DNA of 64,000 bases, from positions 692,622 to 756,621 of the forward strand of contig CH003281.1 of NCBI GenBank assembly GCA_000149265.1. Reading direction: 5' to 3'. Numbering within the stretch: position 1 is the first letter of the stretch; every line of letters begins with the position of its first letter. Under the pieces are notes generated by a model. The model made no database searches and was not told the DNA's origin. It worked only from the letters and a program-made list of their open reading frames with translations. Source of the stretch: Ciona savignyi. Taxonomy: Eukaryota > Chordata > Ascidiacea > Phlebobranchia > Cionidae. A program made the position numbers and the translations under genes. Positions 38,701 through 49,719 of this stretch are shown here, one piece after another.

Positions 38701-40233
38701 AAAAGTAGTTTACAAACCAAGCCCATTGACTAATTTTACCTTTTTGGATTACAAGGATCAGGTGGGATTACCAACCCTAAAATAAGATTATGTCTTAAAA
38801 ATGTCGTTATTGAACACTTTTTTTTGTAAATTTTTGTTTGGAAAACTGTAGGGAATTATCATAGGTCTACAAATTTTTAATTCATACAACATATTTACAC
38901 CTACCATCATTAGAGCTTGTATCTCAACAGCATTCCAATACAATTCCACCTGATTATCGGAGCAGCTGCAATAACTTTCGGCACAAGTAAGAAATGCCAC
39001 AAAGCCCGAGTTGGTCACATTTCGTACTGAAACAGAATACCTAAAAAACATTAGAAAAGATTTGTTTCAGTCATTTTAATGAGCAGGGCCAAAGAAGCAA
39101 CAAGGAAAACCATGTAACATAACTTTATTTCCAAGACAGTACACCAAATATTCCTATTAAGTAAGGCAAAATATATTTAATAATAATGGATAGTACAATT
39201 AATTTAGTTTTTGTTGTAATATCCAATTGTTAATTACTATTTATGGAATTAAAGCATCATAAAAAAGTAAAAGCTGTGTACAATTAAGTGCATTATACTA
39301 TGCATTGGTTTTTAACCGAGGGCACGCCTGCCCACGGGGGCGTACAGAAATTTTTAGGGGGGGCGCAAGCCTTAATAAATCCGCATTTGTAAATCCGCAT
39401 TTGTAAATCCGCATTTTCTACACTAGTTGCGATCAAAACCAAGTATAGAAACAAGCTGGAAATTAAAGGAGACTTGCGGTGTGCACTCTCTGGGATTAAA
39501 CCACGTATAAAAGAGCTAGTTGCAAAAAAATGTCAAGTGTCTCACTGATTTGTGATTCTTAATAAAATGTAATTGAAATTGTATTTTGTATTTAAAGATG
39601 GAAGCGTGACCTGACATTTATCACGCAAGGGAGGAGCAGTAGCAAAAAGGTTAAGAACTACTGTACTATGGCAACTGACATTTCTGAAAGATTCATTTAT
39701 ATTAAACAGCCCCATTCTATCCAAAGTCATGGTATAAACCATCAGGGTCTTGGTAAGCATAAAACAACAAGAAAACAAGAAAAACATTTTTTTAAACAAA
39801 TGATTTTTTTATACTTCTCTAAGCATTGTGGATTTCCCCTGGCCCAAGCTGACACAGATGGGATCACAGTAAACGATGTAGCAAAGTTAACAGTTGTTGA
39901 TGCCGAACCATATGAATCAACATATAAGTGCACGGTGTTACTTTCCCCTGTTTGAATAGTTAAGTATAGGAATGGAATAATCAAATAGAATTGTATTAAA
40001 AAGTCCAGTCAGAATACAGATTATAAGTAAGTTTAAAGTTATAGAAGTAGATGGAAAAATTTGTTTTTTTAAGTAAATTTGCTTTACCAAAACAAGAGTA
40101 GAGTAATACCTGAAATGTTAAACAAAAATTTGGTAGCCTATAGAGATTTGTACTTACCATTCACCATGTATACTTGAATAAGACAGCATAACAGTATGTG
40201 CCCAAACTGGCTGTATAGTAGGTTACCAAACAT
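29749..40233 (-). CDS. large secreted Gly-rich/cysteine-containing protein of unknown family
   Basis: About 24 exons, total length divisible by three (1,127 codons plus stop): 40158-40233, 39815-39947, 38905-39040, 38740-38776, 38222-38381, 37959-38124, 37294-37452, 36913-37051, 36506-36686, 35940-36111, 35177-35377, 34745-34906, 34112-34315, 33535-33645, 32537-32613, 31537-31699, 31359-31457, 31135-31256, 30955-31078, 30753-30899, 30507-30682, 30092-30293, 29883-30043, 29749-29824. Exon 1 encodes a signal peptide (MFGNLLYSQFGHILLCCLIQ). Next comes a beta-rich part (VDILLNIKADTVYVDQSVVE), then glycine-rich, collagen-like stretches (GNAGLPGNDG, GYGGIPAEHGYGGKGGNGG) with a Cys cluster CIRGYWCEGIVCKHRC, then a largely helical half with coiled-coil character (VTEVVDDLEENYERLTDDKQ), then a C-terminal Cys-containing module (SLCGDSTEFFGNSPC). 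No transmembrane segment is evident. All phases agree from 38381 down; the 37-bp exon at 38740 does not fit cleanly (see findings). AATAAA at 29717-29722. I do not recognise the family. Confidence 0.75.
31822..32113 (-). repeat. tRNA-derived SINE in an intron
   Basis: GATAGGATAGGATATTAATG tail at the left, a core missing part of the GGCAAGGCAC motif, and a head ending CTGGCCGGACAG. Same strand as the large secreted protein gene. Confidence 0.7.
32168..32465 (-). repeat. older SINE copy in the same intron
   Basis: Diverged copy directly after the previous one: TATGATATTCATGACTTATCC at the left, GGGCACAACTGTCTAAACAGC in the core, and a poorly kept head. Confidence 0.5.
33010..33325 (-). repeat. 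older SINE copy in an intron of the large secreted protein gene
   Basis: Weakly preserved tail, core (TGTTGTACCCAAGGACACAAC) and head-like end. Confidence 0.5.
34432..34685 (-). repeat. tRNA-derived SINE in an intron
   Basis: GTTAACACACGGGCAAACG through GCCTTGCTCAAGAACACAACC to CTGCAACCTTTCGG and CCAATCGGACA. The 3' TATCC tail is eroded. Confidence 0.7.
37600..37866 (+). repeat. tRNA-derived SINE in an intron, antisense to the host gene
   Basis: Plus-oriented: GGGGTTGCAGATTCGAAACTG (B-box region) near 37632, GGGCAAGGCACTTAACGGAC in the core and TATCCTATC at the end. The upstream head is lost. Confidence 0.7.
39303..39663. mobile_element. hAT-type MITE in intron 2 of the large secreted protein gene
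   Basis: A 361-bp element with ends CATTGGTTTTTAACC and the complement of CAGTAGTTCTTAACC, flanked by the direct repeat TACTATG (39296-39302 and 39664-39670). The termini resemble hAT/Charlie ends. Inside are three tandem copies of AAATCCGCATTTGT at 39378-39420. No coding capacity. Confidence 0.75.
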
Positions 40234-40446
40234 AACGCAACTTTACCAATTCACACTATATTAGAATATATATAGATATACCCTTTAAGTATGTTTTTAT
40301 CAAATGAGATAATTTCAGTTTTACTCAATTTATAAAGCTTCCTAATGATGATAAAGTGAAAAGGTGGGAAAACTACCTGCTGTTGTACACACCTCTATTT
40401 TGTAAAACTTGTTTTTCACCAACATTGTCTAAAATAACGGCCAATC

Positions 40447-40546
40447 NNNNNNNNNNNNNNNNNNNNNNNNNNNNNNNNNNNNNNNNNNNNNNNNNNNNNN
40501 NNNNNNNNNNNNNNNNNNNNNNNNNNNNNNNNNNNNNNNNNNNNNN
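40447..40546. other. assembly gap (100 N)
   Basis: Exactly 100 N, the usual placeholder for unknown length. It lies between two divergent genes, where the first exons of the CLCA gene are expected. Confidence 0.95.
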
Positions 40547-40999
40547 ATTGACGTGTAGGCTATACGTAAACACTAGACTCCTTTCATTTTAAAGAATCCT
40601 TTTTTTAATACAAGTAAATTAGTGTCCCACTTAGCGGAGATTCTTAATCAATGGATCTTTTTATGGATCTATTGGTTATGCACTAATAAACCCATGTTAT
40701 AGGTAAAATTATTGTTTATGTGGGATAATTATCAGACAGCACTATATTTTTCATGTAAATAGATTTTATTAGTGTCCGTTTAAAAATAAAATAGAATGCA
40801 TTATTAAGAAAAAAGTAGATTGTTATGAATCTTCAAAGTTATTAAAAGCTGCACGTCAGATTTTAGAAACCCTTAGCAATAAGATAATCTAAAACATTAA
40901 TAGAGGGCATGCCTTAAGAGGCCCTCGCCCCTTAGCTGCACCACTTCTTCTGACTTTTGTTTGTAATTAGTAAATTATGCGGCTGTGATAATATTCCAG

Positions 41000-43900
41000 A
41001 ACATATGGACCGAGGCTTCTGAAGACATATGGCTTGCTACAAAACAAAGAGCATATTTTGGTGAAATAACTGTAATTATCCCTAAAAGTTGGAGTGGTTC
41101 ATATGACGCCGCAAGAAATATAACCTACGCTGCCGTGAGTATTAGCCCTTTTTATTTGTATATAAATTTATAATAAAACACTGTGTTAAAACTCTCTGTT
41201 TTAAGGCTGACGTTATCGTAGCAAATGCAAATGTGCAGTATGGAGATATGCCATATACACTTCAATATGGGCAATGTGGTGACCCAGGAAAATATATTCA
41301 TCTTACACCAAATTATATTCTAAGCAATGACATTGTGCAAAGCTTTGGACCAAAAGGTTTTTCCATTGTTTAATTTACTTTTACATGACCAGCTATGTGG
41401 ACTTCTTTTGCCATTCTCCTTGGCAATGTTGGCCACTGAATAAACATGTGTTGCCTCATAGATTCAAATAATTCAAACAAAACTTGTAATATTAAACACA
41501 ACACTGCCACAGCTACAAAAACGTGTGATCAAAAGATAATCTGATGATTACCCATAGAAAGTATTGGACAGGATATGAATGGTTTCTTGTCCGGCCGGAC
41601 GGTCTAGCGGTTAAATGCGTCGCCTTTCAATCAAAAGGTTGCAGGTGCGAAACTGGTCGCTAGCTACTCGGTTGAGTCCTTGGGCAAGAACCCAGTGGAT
41701 TAATGGGTTCTACCAAATTGAAAGAACGTGTCTATATCTAATACAACACACTGCAATATTTCCGGTAACCCGACGATGGGTGCGAGGTGATCTGACGATT
41801 GCCAGTGTGTTAACCCCCTTGGTTTTCCCATTTACGGCGATAAACATGAATATCCTATCCTATCCTTTATTGCAAGGCATCATCACTTAGGCTTCTCCCA
41901 TTTAATGTCAACTAGCTATTGTATGACGTTTTAAATAATTTAGGAATTTGTTTTATTTCCACAAAGTTTTGGATGCATGACTGATGGTCATATAATTGAG
42001 TTTGGAACTATCACTGTCATTTTTTTCAAAAAAGGGGAAAATTAAATTTTATATATGTCTGCAACCAATACTAATCACCAGGCAAGACTATTGTACATGA
42101 ATGGGCACATTTGAGATGGGGTGTATATGACGAAAGTGCAACTGAAGGTTATGATGAATTCTATTATGATACAAATGGAAAATTAGAAGCAACCAGGTAA
42201 TATATTCATGTTTAAATGATTTTTAACATAACTTTCAATTTGATACTTTTTGTTGATTTTAAGATAGTTATGCAGTTACCATTATATTATCTTCACATTT
42301 TGCAAACACAAATTTATGTTATAAGATGTCCTGTTTCTTTAAACGGAGAAAATATTGCCATCGACTGGAAAACTGGTGAAATGAAGCCATGCCAAATGGA
42401 TCAACATACAAATTGGGTCCCAGGGGCTAATTGTACTTTCATACCGTATGAAAATCAGGATCCAATTCTTTCTTCATCTATGATGTCCCATCAATACATC
42501 GACCAAGTAATTTATATAATTTAGGTTTTGACTAAAAATAATTATTTTGTACCGTACCGGTTTTTATCAACAATAGTTAGGATGTTGTCATGTTTATCCC
42601 CGTGAATGGAAAAGTTGTAGACGTAATGGGTTTTAGAATATCCAAAATAATTGATGGATTATAGACATGGTATAACGACTGTTGTTTTGCCTCTTTTTCT
42701 CGTTTCGTATTTCCTGCTGCATCTTTTATTGTGGAAACAAAAAAGTAAACAAAGTATAAGACATACTAGCTTAAGCCTCATTAATTCTTTCGTGGGACAA
42801 CGTATGAAGAATTCTATCGTAATAATCGTCACAACATGATTTTAGATTTATACATTTTGTCACGATGATCCGAATGATCCAGTGAACCAACACAACAAAG
42901 AAGCCCCGAACGAACATAATCGTTTGTGCAACCAGCGCAGTGTATGGGATGTAATCATGTCATCTGCCGACTTTGAAAATGGTGTAAATTCACCTAACTC
43001 TAACATTGCATCAACTACACCAACATTTAAGTTTGTTCAACCGCAAGTGAACAAGTTTGTGTTAGTTCTTGATATATCTGGCAGTATGAACGGAGTAAGT
43101 GATATTTTTTAAATTGATTTTTTAAAATCAGTTCTTAGGTGTAAAATGTAAGTACATTAATTATAACATTGTCTAAATATACCTAAAGTAAATAATTGAT
43201 TGGATTATAGAGTTATAGACGTGTTTTTACTACTGTAGTTTGGACGCCTTTTTCCTATTTCCAATTTTTTAAATCAGACTTCCTGCTTCGTGTTTTCATC
43301 CTGGAAACTAAAAGTAAACTAAACTACAACCTCTTTTTGAATAATTTTTAATGTTAATACATCGCTAATTTTTATTCTTAAATACCACACACAGAAAAAA
43401 TTCAAAGATATGCTATCTGTTGCCAATGACATCATTGCCAACTACATCAGTGAGGGCAGTGAAGTGGCAATTGTGCAGTTTTACACTGAAGCGACTCTTG
43501 TGCATGATTTTGTGGAAATACATGTGAAAGCAGACAAAGCGGAATTGATTGCTTCATTACCTGATGGAATACGTGGTCTTGGTAGCATTGGAGATGGAAT
43601 TAGGATGGCAATTTCTGTAAGTACTTCACCTGTTGATATTGCTGAAACTTGTACAGTTTTGTAATGTCACAAAATTACATATATCTCCGCAAGATTCTAC
43701 AAAATTGCTCATTATTAATAAGTTTATATAGTTTTTCTTTCCCTGTTTAGACTTTAGAGAGCAAAGGTTCTACGACTGGCAGTCACATAGTTCTGTTGAC
43801 CAGTGGGGCTGAGACTTATCATCCATATGTTGCCGATGTCCACGATGAAGTTATCTCAAAGGTAAATATTCACAATGTGCCTACACTTTGTTTTATCTTT

Positions 43901-46900
43901 ACCGTTTTAATTCCCGTTTAGAATCAATTGCGCATTAAAAGTGTTTTTAAGTAAGTAACCGTGGGTACTGTGCCAATATATTAAAAGAAAACTTCTATAT
44001 ACTAAATAAGCAATGTTGAGATTAATCCTAGGGAGTGTTGCTGAGCACATTAATATTTGGAGAGAATCGAAATGCTGACTTGGAGGCACTGGCAGAGGAG
44101 ACTGATGGAGTTTTTGCTTTTAACGTGAATGACTTTTCGTTACTCAAGAGTCTTTTCCAAACATATACCGACGGCATAGATGGCAATCAGTCTGAGAGAA
44201 CAGTTTTGGTTAGTCAGTTTGGTATGGTGAATTTTTTTCAGATTCTTTTAATTAATTATCTAATTTAATTAAAGGTTGATAAAGCTTTTTACAAAATGTC
44301 AATCAACGATCGTCAAACGGGCAGCGCAACGATTGATGAAGGTCTGGGAAAAGATACAGTGTTTCAGTTTGAATGGTCAGAGAGTTGGGTTGGAGGGGAG
44401 CCTATGATTCAACTGACAAGTCCCTTCGGGGAGAAATACTGCACAACTGCAACAGCTGATTGTTCAAATGAGCTGTTCAATGTTGACACTCATCGCAATC
44501 TTGCAGTCTTCGAAATCCCATCCGCTGTCCAGGTTTTACAACTCTTTTTAAAAACTAGTACAATAACATTTATGTAACTAGTGTAGCGAATCGTATAGTA
44601 GCAGTTTTTATTCGCCGGTCTCACATTAAACACAACTTTTATACTGTGCACCGAATTGGCAAATGCGTCCGTGCGTCATCAAATTAAAGGCAATCAAATA
44701 ATCAGCAAAGGAATGCGAGAAACGTTACACTATAGTAAAACAATTTTAATTAATCAATGTTCATGGTTTAGTTATGAGTGTAAAAATATCATATAGTGTG
44801 TGTAGTTTATTAGATATATCTCACCAAAACACGTAATCTATGTATAAGATTATATATCTCGAACCCAGCGGATTAATGGTTTCTACCAATCTGAAGGAAC
44901 GTTTCTATCATATACAACACACTGCAATAGCTCCGGTAACCCGACGGTGGGCGCGAGGTGATCTGACGATTGCCGGTGTGTTAACCCTCTTGGTTTTCCC
45001 ATTCACGTGGATAAAGATGAATATCCTATCCTATCCTACATAAAAACCGAATGTTTTAACTTCTCCAGGGCAAGTGGGAATACCAAATCACCACGACAGT
45101 TCATTATCAGTATGTAGATATGAAAATTACTTCTAAACCAGTGAGCAGTGATGTACCTCCTATTATAGTGGAGTCAAGTGTATCAGGAAAATCTGTCGCG
45201 TATGGAGAAAATATCATTATCTACAGTAAGGTATGTAGAAGGCTAGATTATATATTTATTGGAAAATTCTTATCACTCTTTACCTAACACAAGGTAAGCC
45301 AAGGTTACAATGCAGTCCTTGGAGCAAAGGTACAAGCTATCATTAATTGCCCTGATGGAACAACAGCATTTTTAGATTTAAACGATAATGGATCAGGTGA
45401 TAACTTTACAAGATCAATAAGAACATATAATTATTTATATTTCATTACAGCGCCAGATGTGCGGAAATCAGATGGTGTGTACACAAGGTACTTCTCCAGT
45501 TTTGTTGGTAATGGGCAATATACAGTTTCGGTATGCAAATACAGTTATACATGTTAAACAACGTTTTAAACTGTTTTACCCATTTATAGGTAAATGTTAC
45601 TGGAACTGCTGCGGACCCTGCTGTGATAGCACCTTCTATTGTATCCCCAGTGCAATACAACTTTGGATATATTAATTCTGCAGGTGCCTTTATAGCTGGA
45701 TATCTTATATACACCCTTTTGTTAATGACATGTTTTACTGTTTTCTCGTTTTGCTGTTTTTTTTGTTTCTGTTTAATGACCATATATTTACCTGCTGCTC
45801 TTTGCAATTATCAAAATTTTATTTTATGTTCATTGTTTTGACTTTAGATGTGGTTGTTCTGAATCCAAACGGCGACAATACCCAAGGACAGCCGCTGCCA
45901 GCACTTGTACAATTCTCCAGAATTTCTGATGCCGGTGGTTTTACCTATTCAGGGTACAGCACAATCTGATTTCATGATATGTATAATAAGTCATGATCGA
46001 ATGGACATAATTTCACAGACCTATCGTAATTTTACAGACCTATTGTCACCACTTACAATGATATATATGCACCTGCTAAAGTTTTAGACCTTGGCGCTAT
46101 TCAAGTGGATCCTTTAGACGGGCTCAAGGGAATAGTGTTTTCTTTTACTTCTCCGGGAGATGATGAGGATCAAGGCACAGGTTCGACAAATTGAACTTAG
46201 GATAGGATCTTCATGTTTATCCCCGTGAATGGGAAAACCAAGGGGGTTAACACACGGGCAATTGTCAGATCACCTCGCACCCATCGTCGGATTACCGAAG
46301 CTATACACACGTTTATTCAATTTGGTAGAACCCATTATTCCGCTAGGTTTAGGCAATGTTCATTAAGTGCCTTGCCCAAGGACACAACAGACTAGCTAGC
46401 GACCAGTTACGTACCTATAACCCACCGGGTAAAAGACGACGCACTAAACCATTAGACTAATCTGTCAGACACTTTTGGCTTTAATAAGCATCTTAATTTA
46501 TCATTTGTTGCAGCTTCAGAATACGAACTGCGATATTTATTCGACAACTTTGATACTTTATCTACATCGTTTGAAAATGCCTTTCAAGTTGACCAAGGTA
46601 TGATAACATCGGGAGATTTGATGCAGCCCAAAACAGCTGGAACTGCAGAATCGATTACAGTCTTCTTGCCCAACATTCCAGCGGATAAAGATAACGTGGT
46701 GTAAGATATTTGTTTTAACAAATTTACATTTTTTGTTACGATAGGATATTTTTGTATATTCCTGTGAATAAGAAACGTGGAAGTGTTACTACACTGACGC
46801 TTGCCAAAGAATACGCAAGGGAACATAATTACACCGTCCCCGTAAAGTTACCAGAGCTATTGCAGTGTGATGTGTATGATTAAGACAAACTTTCAGTTAA

Positions 46901-47823
46901 AGTAGATTCTATTAATCTACTGGATACAGCGTTGAGTGACTTACCCAAAAAAACATCTGGCTAGCTAGTTACCGTTTTTTTCGGCTAAAGGCAATACACT
47001 ACTAATCCACAGAATGCAGTCAGACAGGTATTAGTTTAATAAAAAGTACTGTCCAAAAACTAATTTATTAAAATTTACAACTATAGGATTGGGTTTGCAA
47101 TTCGAGCAAAGGATGATGTTGATAACACCGCAGCGCCTTCTAACATAGCCATTATCAATTTGTTCATCAAACCTCCTGCAATTGGATGCATTGATGATTA
47201 TGGTTATCCTTACTCTGGGGAGCCATTTAAAAAACCTGACGATTGTGATGATTTTTACCAAGTAAGTTTACTATACTGGTACTCTCTGTTCAATATATTT
47301 TTAATTGATTGGAAATTGGATAAAAAATCCTGTGGCATATCTGAACTCATTAAGGCTAAATATATGTACCATTTTATGTAAATGTATGAATTATTTTGTA
47401 TCGATCCGGCCGAATAGATTGGTGGGTTATTGTGACGCCTTTCAACAAAACCATTTCCCTTGTTATAACCCTCCAGCGTTTTCCATTCACGAGTATAAAG
47501 CATGAATATATGATCCTTCCACCAGATAAACGAAATGTGTTTCAGGCCATGTCAGTTATTTTGCCTAAACGGGAACTTTATTTAATAAAGTTAAAAGAAA
47601 CCCCAAAAAAACATGGACATGGGTACTTTTAATATGATCTTATCCTTATATATCAATATAGTCCATAAAACATGGACATGGGTACTCTTAATATGATCTT
47701 ATCCTTATATCAATATAGTGCTCCAACGGAGAACTAAACATGATACATTGTCAACCTGGAACCGTGTTTAATCCTGTGATAAAAGTGTGCGACCATCCTG
47801 CCATGGTTCCAGAGTGCCAATAG
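41000..47823 (+). CDS. CLCA: CLCA-family secreted metalloprotease/VWA protein with C-terminal chitin-binding domain (5' exons missing)
   Basis: Eighteen in-phase exons give 917 residues: 41000-41134, 41206-41356, 42082-42196, 42326-42506, 42846-43094, 43395-43616, 43751-43861, 44032-44208, 44275-44532, 45069-45230, 45294-45396, 45451-45530, 45590-45683, 45848-45953, 46038-46180, 46514-46700, 47087-47261, 47719-47823. The N-terminal CLCA domain has the zinc-protease motif HEWAHLRWGVYDE (about residue 101 of the visible part) and conserved HNKEAPNEHN. A VWA domain follows, with DISGSM (about residue 270). Next come the CLCA beta-sandwich region and an FN3-like part with SFTSPGDDED. The last two exons encode six cysteines in peritrophin-A/CBM14 spacing, with DDCDDFYQ, SNGELNMIHCQPGTVFNP and VCDHP. 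CLCAs are secreted, self-cleaving modulators of calcium-activated chloride channels and mucus components. The signal peptide and roughly the first 60 residues are not seen; they may lie in the gap. AATAAA at 47848-47853. Confidence 0.9.
41585..41868 (+). repeat. tRNA-derived SINE, best-preserved copy
   Basis: The head has A-box-like TCTAGCGGTTAAATGCG and B-box-like GGTTGCAGGTGCGAAAC about 30 bp apart, as in a tRNA-type polymerase III promoter. It ends in TATCCTATCC. It lies in a CLCA intron, same orientation. Confidence 0.8.
44862..45042 (+). repeat. SINE, 5' truncated
   Basis: Begins inside the core (GAACCCAGCGGATTAATGG) and ends with ATATCCTATCCTATCC. 5' truncation fits reverse transcription from the 3' end. 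In a CLCA intron. Confidence 0.75.
46199..46475 (-). repeat. tRNA-derived SINE in a CLCA intron
   Basis: Tail GGATAGGATCTTCATG on the left, CCTTGCCCAAGGACACAAC in the core, and a head-side AATCTGTCAGACAC end. Confidence 0.75.
46738..47035 (-). repeat. diverged SINE in a CLCA intron
   Basis: ACGATAGGATATTTTTGTAT through the GTTACCAGAGCTATTGCAGTG segment to GCAGTCAGACAGG. Confidence 0.6.
47400..47510 (+). repeat. SINE with large internal deletion
   Basis: Head piece (TCGATCCGGCCGAATAGATTG and GACGCCTTTCAACAAAA) joined to the tail-proximal end (TTCCATTCACGAGTATAAAG); the core is missing. In the last CLCA intron. Confidence 0.5.
47606..47718 (+). repeat. tandem duplication containing the 3' splice site of the last CLCA exon
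   Basis: Two direct copies of about 55 bp, each running from AAACATGGACATGGGTAC to ATATCAATATAG. The second copy ends at the acceptor used for the exon at 47719; the first carries an equivalent acceptor about 58 bp upstream. Confidence 0.85.
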
Positions 47824-47859
47824 TGTGAGCTGGTGTAAATATTTGCAAATAAACAACTT

Positions 47860-48740
47860 TGTGAATCTGCTTTGGTGTATGTTATTTTTACCATTTAGGC
47901 TGATTTATCAATAAAATTCCAAGCCGGGAAATTCCATACTGTTTAGCCATAGCTGATTTAATTTAAATTACTCAACAAATGTGTTTAAACATAAGAACGG
48001 AATTCTAACTGACACGACCATAGTTTGCCTAGACTTTTGATTTAAAATAAAACAATGGGAATTCCCGCTCTTGGAGAAAATGTCAAAAAATGCATTTTTT
48101 TAGAATTTCAGGCGTTATCGCGGATACCTTTAAATTAGAAAGAAATATTTAATTTAAATTTCTACTAAATTTAGAAAATTACAACGCGAATCAGAAAAAA
48201 CATAATTAGAATGTAATTTACCCAATAAAGAGGTGGAAACACAAAACTAAGATAAATAATAATAAATATAAAGTTTAGATACTAAAATAAAAGATAGGTA
48301 TGCTCCAAACCTATATTTAACCCTTTTCCCGGAAATCCCCAATTAAATGGACCTATAGATTTCAGTCACTTTTACGATTTATATATTAAGGAAGAAAGTG
48401 TCCAGTCGAATTTCATCTTCTGGTGGTGTTAGTTAATATGGTTTCGATCTACAGTGGCAAATTCTAGGTATATTGCTTCATGAAAATTACGGAGAGGCCC
48501 AAGAATAAGACCACGACTGCCGTTTTGCGAATGTTCGGCATTATTTCGAAACTGTTGAAGATTTTTCACTTTGTATTGTAAGGAAAGTTATAGAGGATAA
48601 AATGAATTGAGAAAGCTCCAAAAGGTCCCTACAAGCAGCACCACGGATAAAATATTAAATATATAACTTGACTACTTTATTTAGAAAACATGGATTTTAA
48701 GTTTAGATTGGTAACTCTTTTAAGTTTAGATTGGTGACCC
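47860..48740. other. intergenic DNA without recognisable features
   Basis: AT-rich sequence after the CLCA polyadenylation signal. No coding exons, SINE or clear repeat seen. Confidence 0.45.
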
Positions 48741-48744
48741 TTCA

Positions 48745-49485
48745 GACGTGCCAGCGTCCACAAGGTTGATCACTGGTTATCAAGCAGACACGGACATTCG
48801 ACAACGGTTGTTAATCGTAATAATTTCTATTTTCGTTGAATATGATGTTTTTTAGTTAAATATGTAGCATTTCGTATAATCTATATTTGTTTTAATTTAT
48901 TCTATGTCCTAAATATTTTGTGTTTTTACGTCGTTTATTTTTGCATTTGAAGTTTACCCACTCTCACATATTATTACCCGTTACGTATTTATCACCTTAT
49001 ACGGGCCTTTGGATTTTTGCCGTTTAAATCGTTAACATAGTTTTCCCACCTAATTCCCCACAGTTAGTAAAACGTGCAGATGTGAAACGTCTCGCATGTA
49101 AACTTCTCGCACCTCGTAAATGTCGTATATATTCTGGAAATTTGAATAATATAACCTACCGCAACCTAAGTAACTTGCGTCAGACTATATAATTCGCATT
49201 TTAGAATAAGTACACTGCCTCGCAAGTATTTGAAGACGTAAAATACAATTATACTGAACAAGGAATCAGATTTTGGATTTGACATAAGATTAGGCAACGA
49301 AGAAACATGGGCTACTATAATTATAATTGGTAGGCGTTCTGTGGAGAGTAAAAACTTCAAGCAATCAGCTTCTCGAAAAGCGCGAGCCCACAAATATGCT
49401 GTTTTTTGTATTTTAATTTGCCAATAAAATTGAAATCATTGAATTTTCTTTTTATGTAATGATAGATAATAAGTATTACCCAAAG
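48745..49485 (+). pseudogene. inverted, broken copy of the end of the six-cysteine secreted protein gene
   Basis: 48745-48870 matches the last coding part and start of the 3' UTR of the gene at 58006 (shared CGTGCCAGCG, then GGTTATCAAGCAGACACGGA and CATTCGACAAC), but with a deletion that removes the codons before the stop. 49405-49485 matches the downstream 3' flank of the same gene (GAATTTTCTTxxTGTG and AAGTATTACCCAAAG). About 535 bp of unrelated sequence separates the two parts. Confidence 0.7.
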
Positions 49486-49719
49486 GAATTAAGTGAATGA
49501 AGAAAACCTGCTCCAAAGAAATTTCTACCAGTGGTTTTTAACCAGTTAGGATCCATGTGTCTTTACCGACCTTCCTTTCAATTAGCCGACTGGTGAGCGA
49601 ATATGCTACCGAATAATAGTTTTGAGACGAAACTACAAAACGTGGTATCTCTCGTGCTTGTTCCATTGCAAAACAAGTTCGTAGCCCTGGTGGAAGACCT
49701 TTCAACATAACTTAAAATA

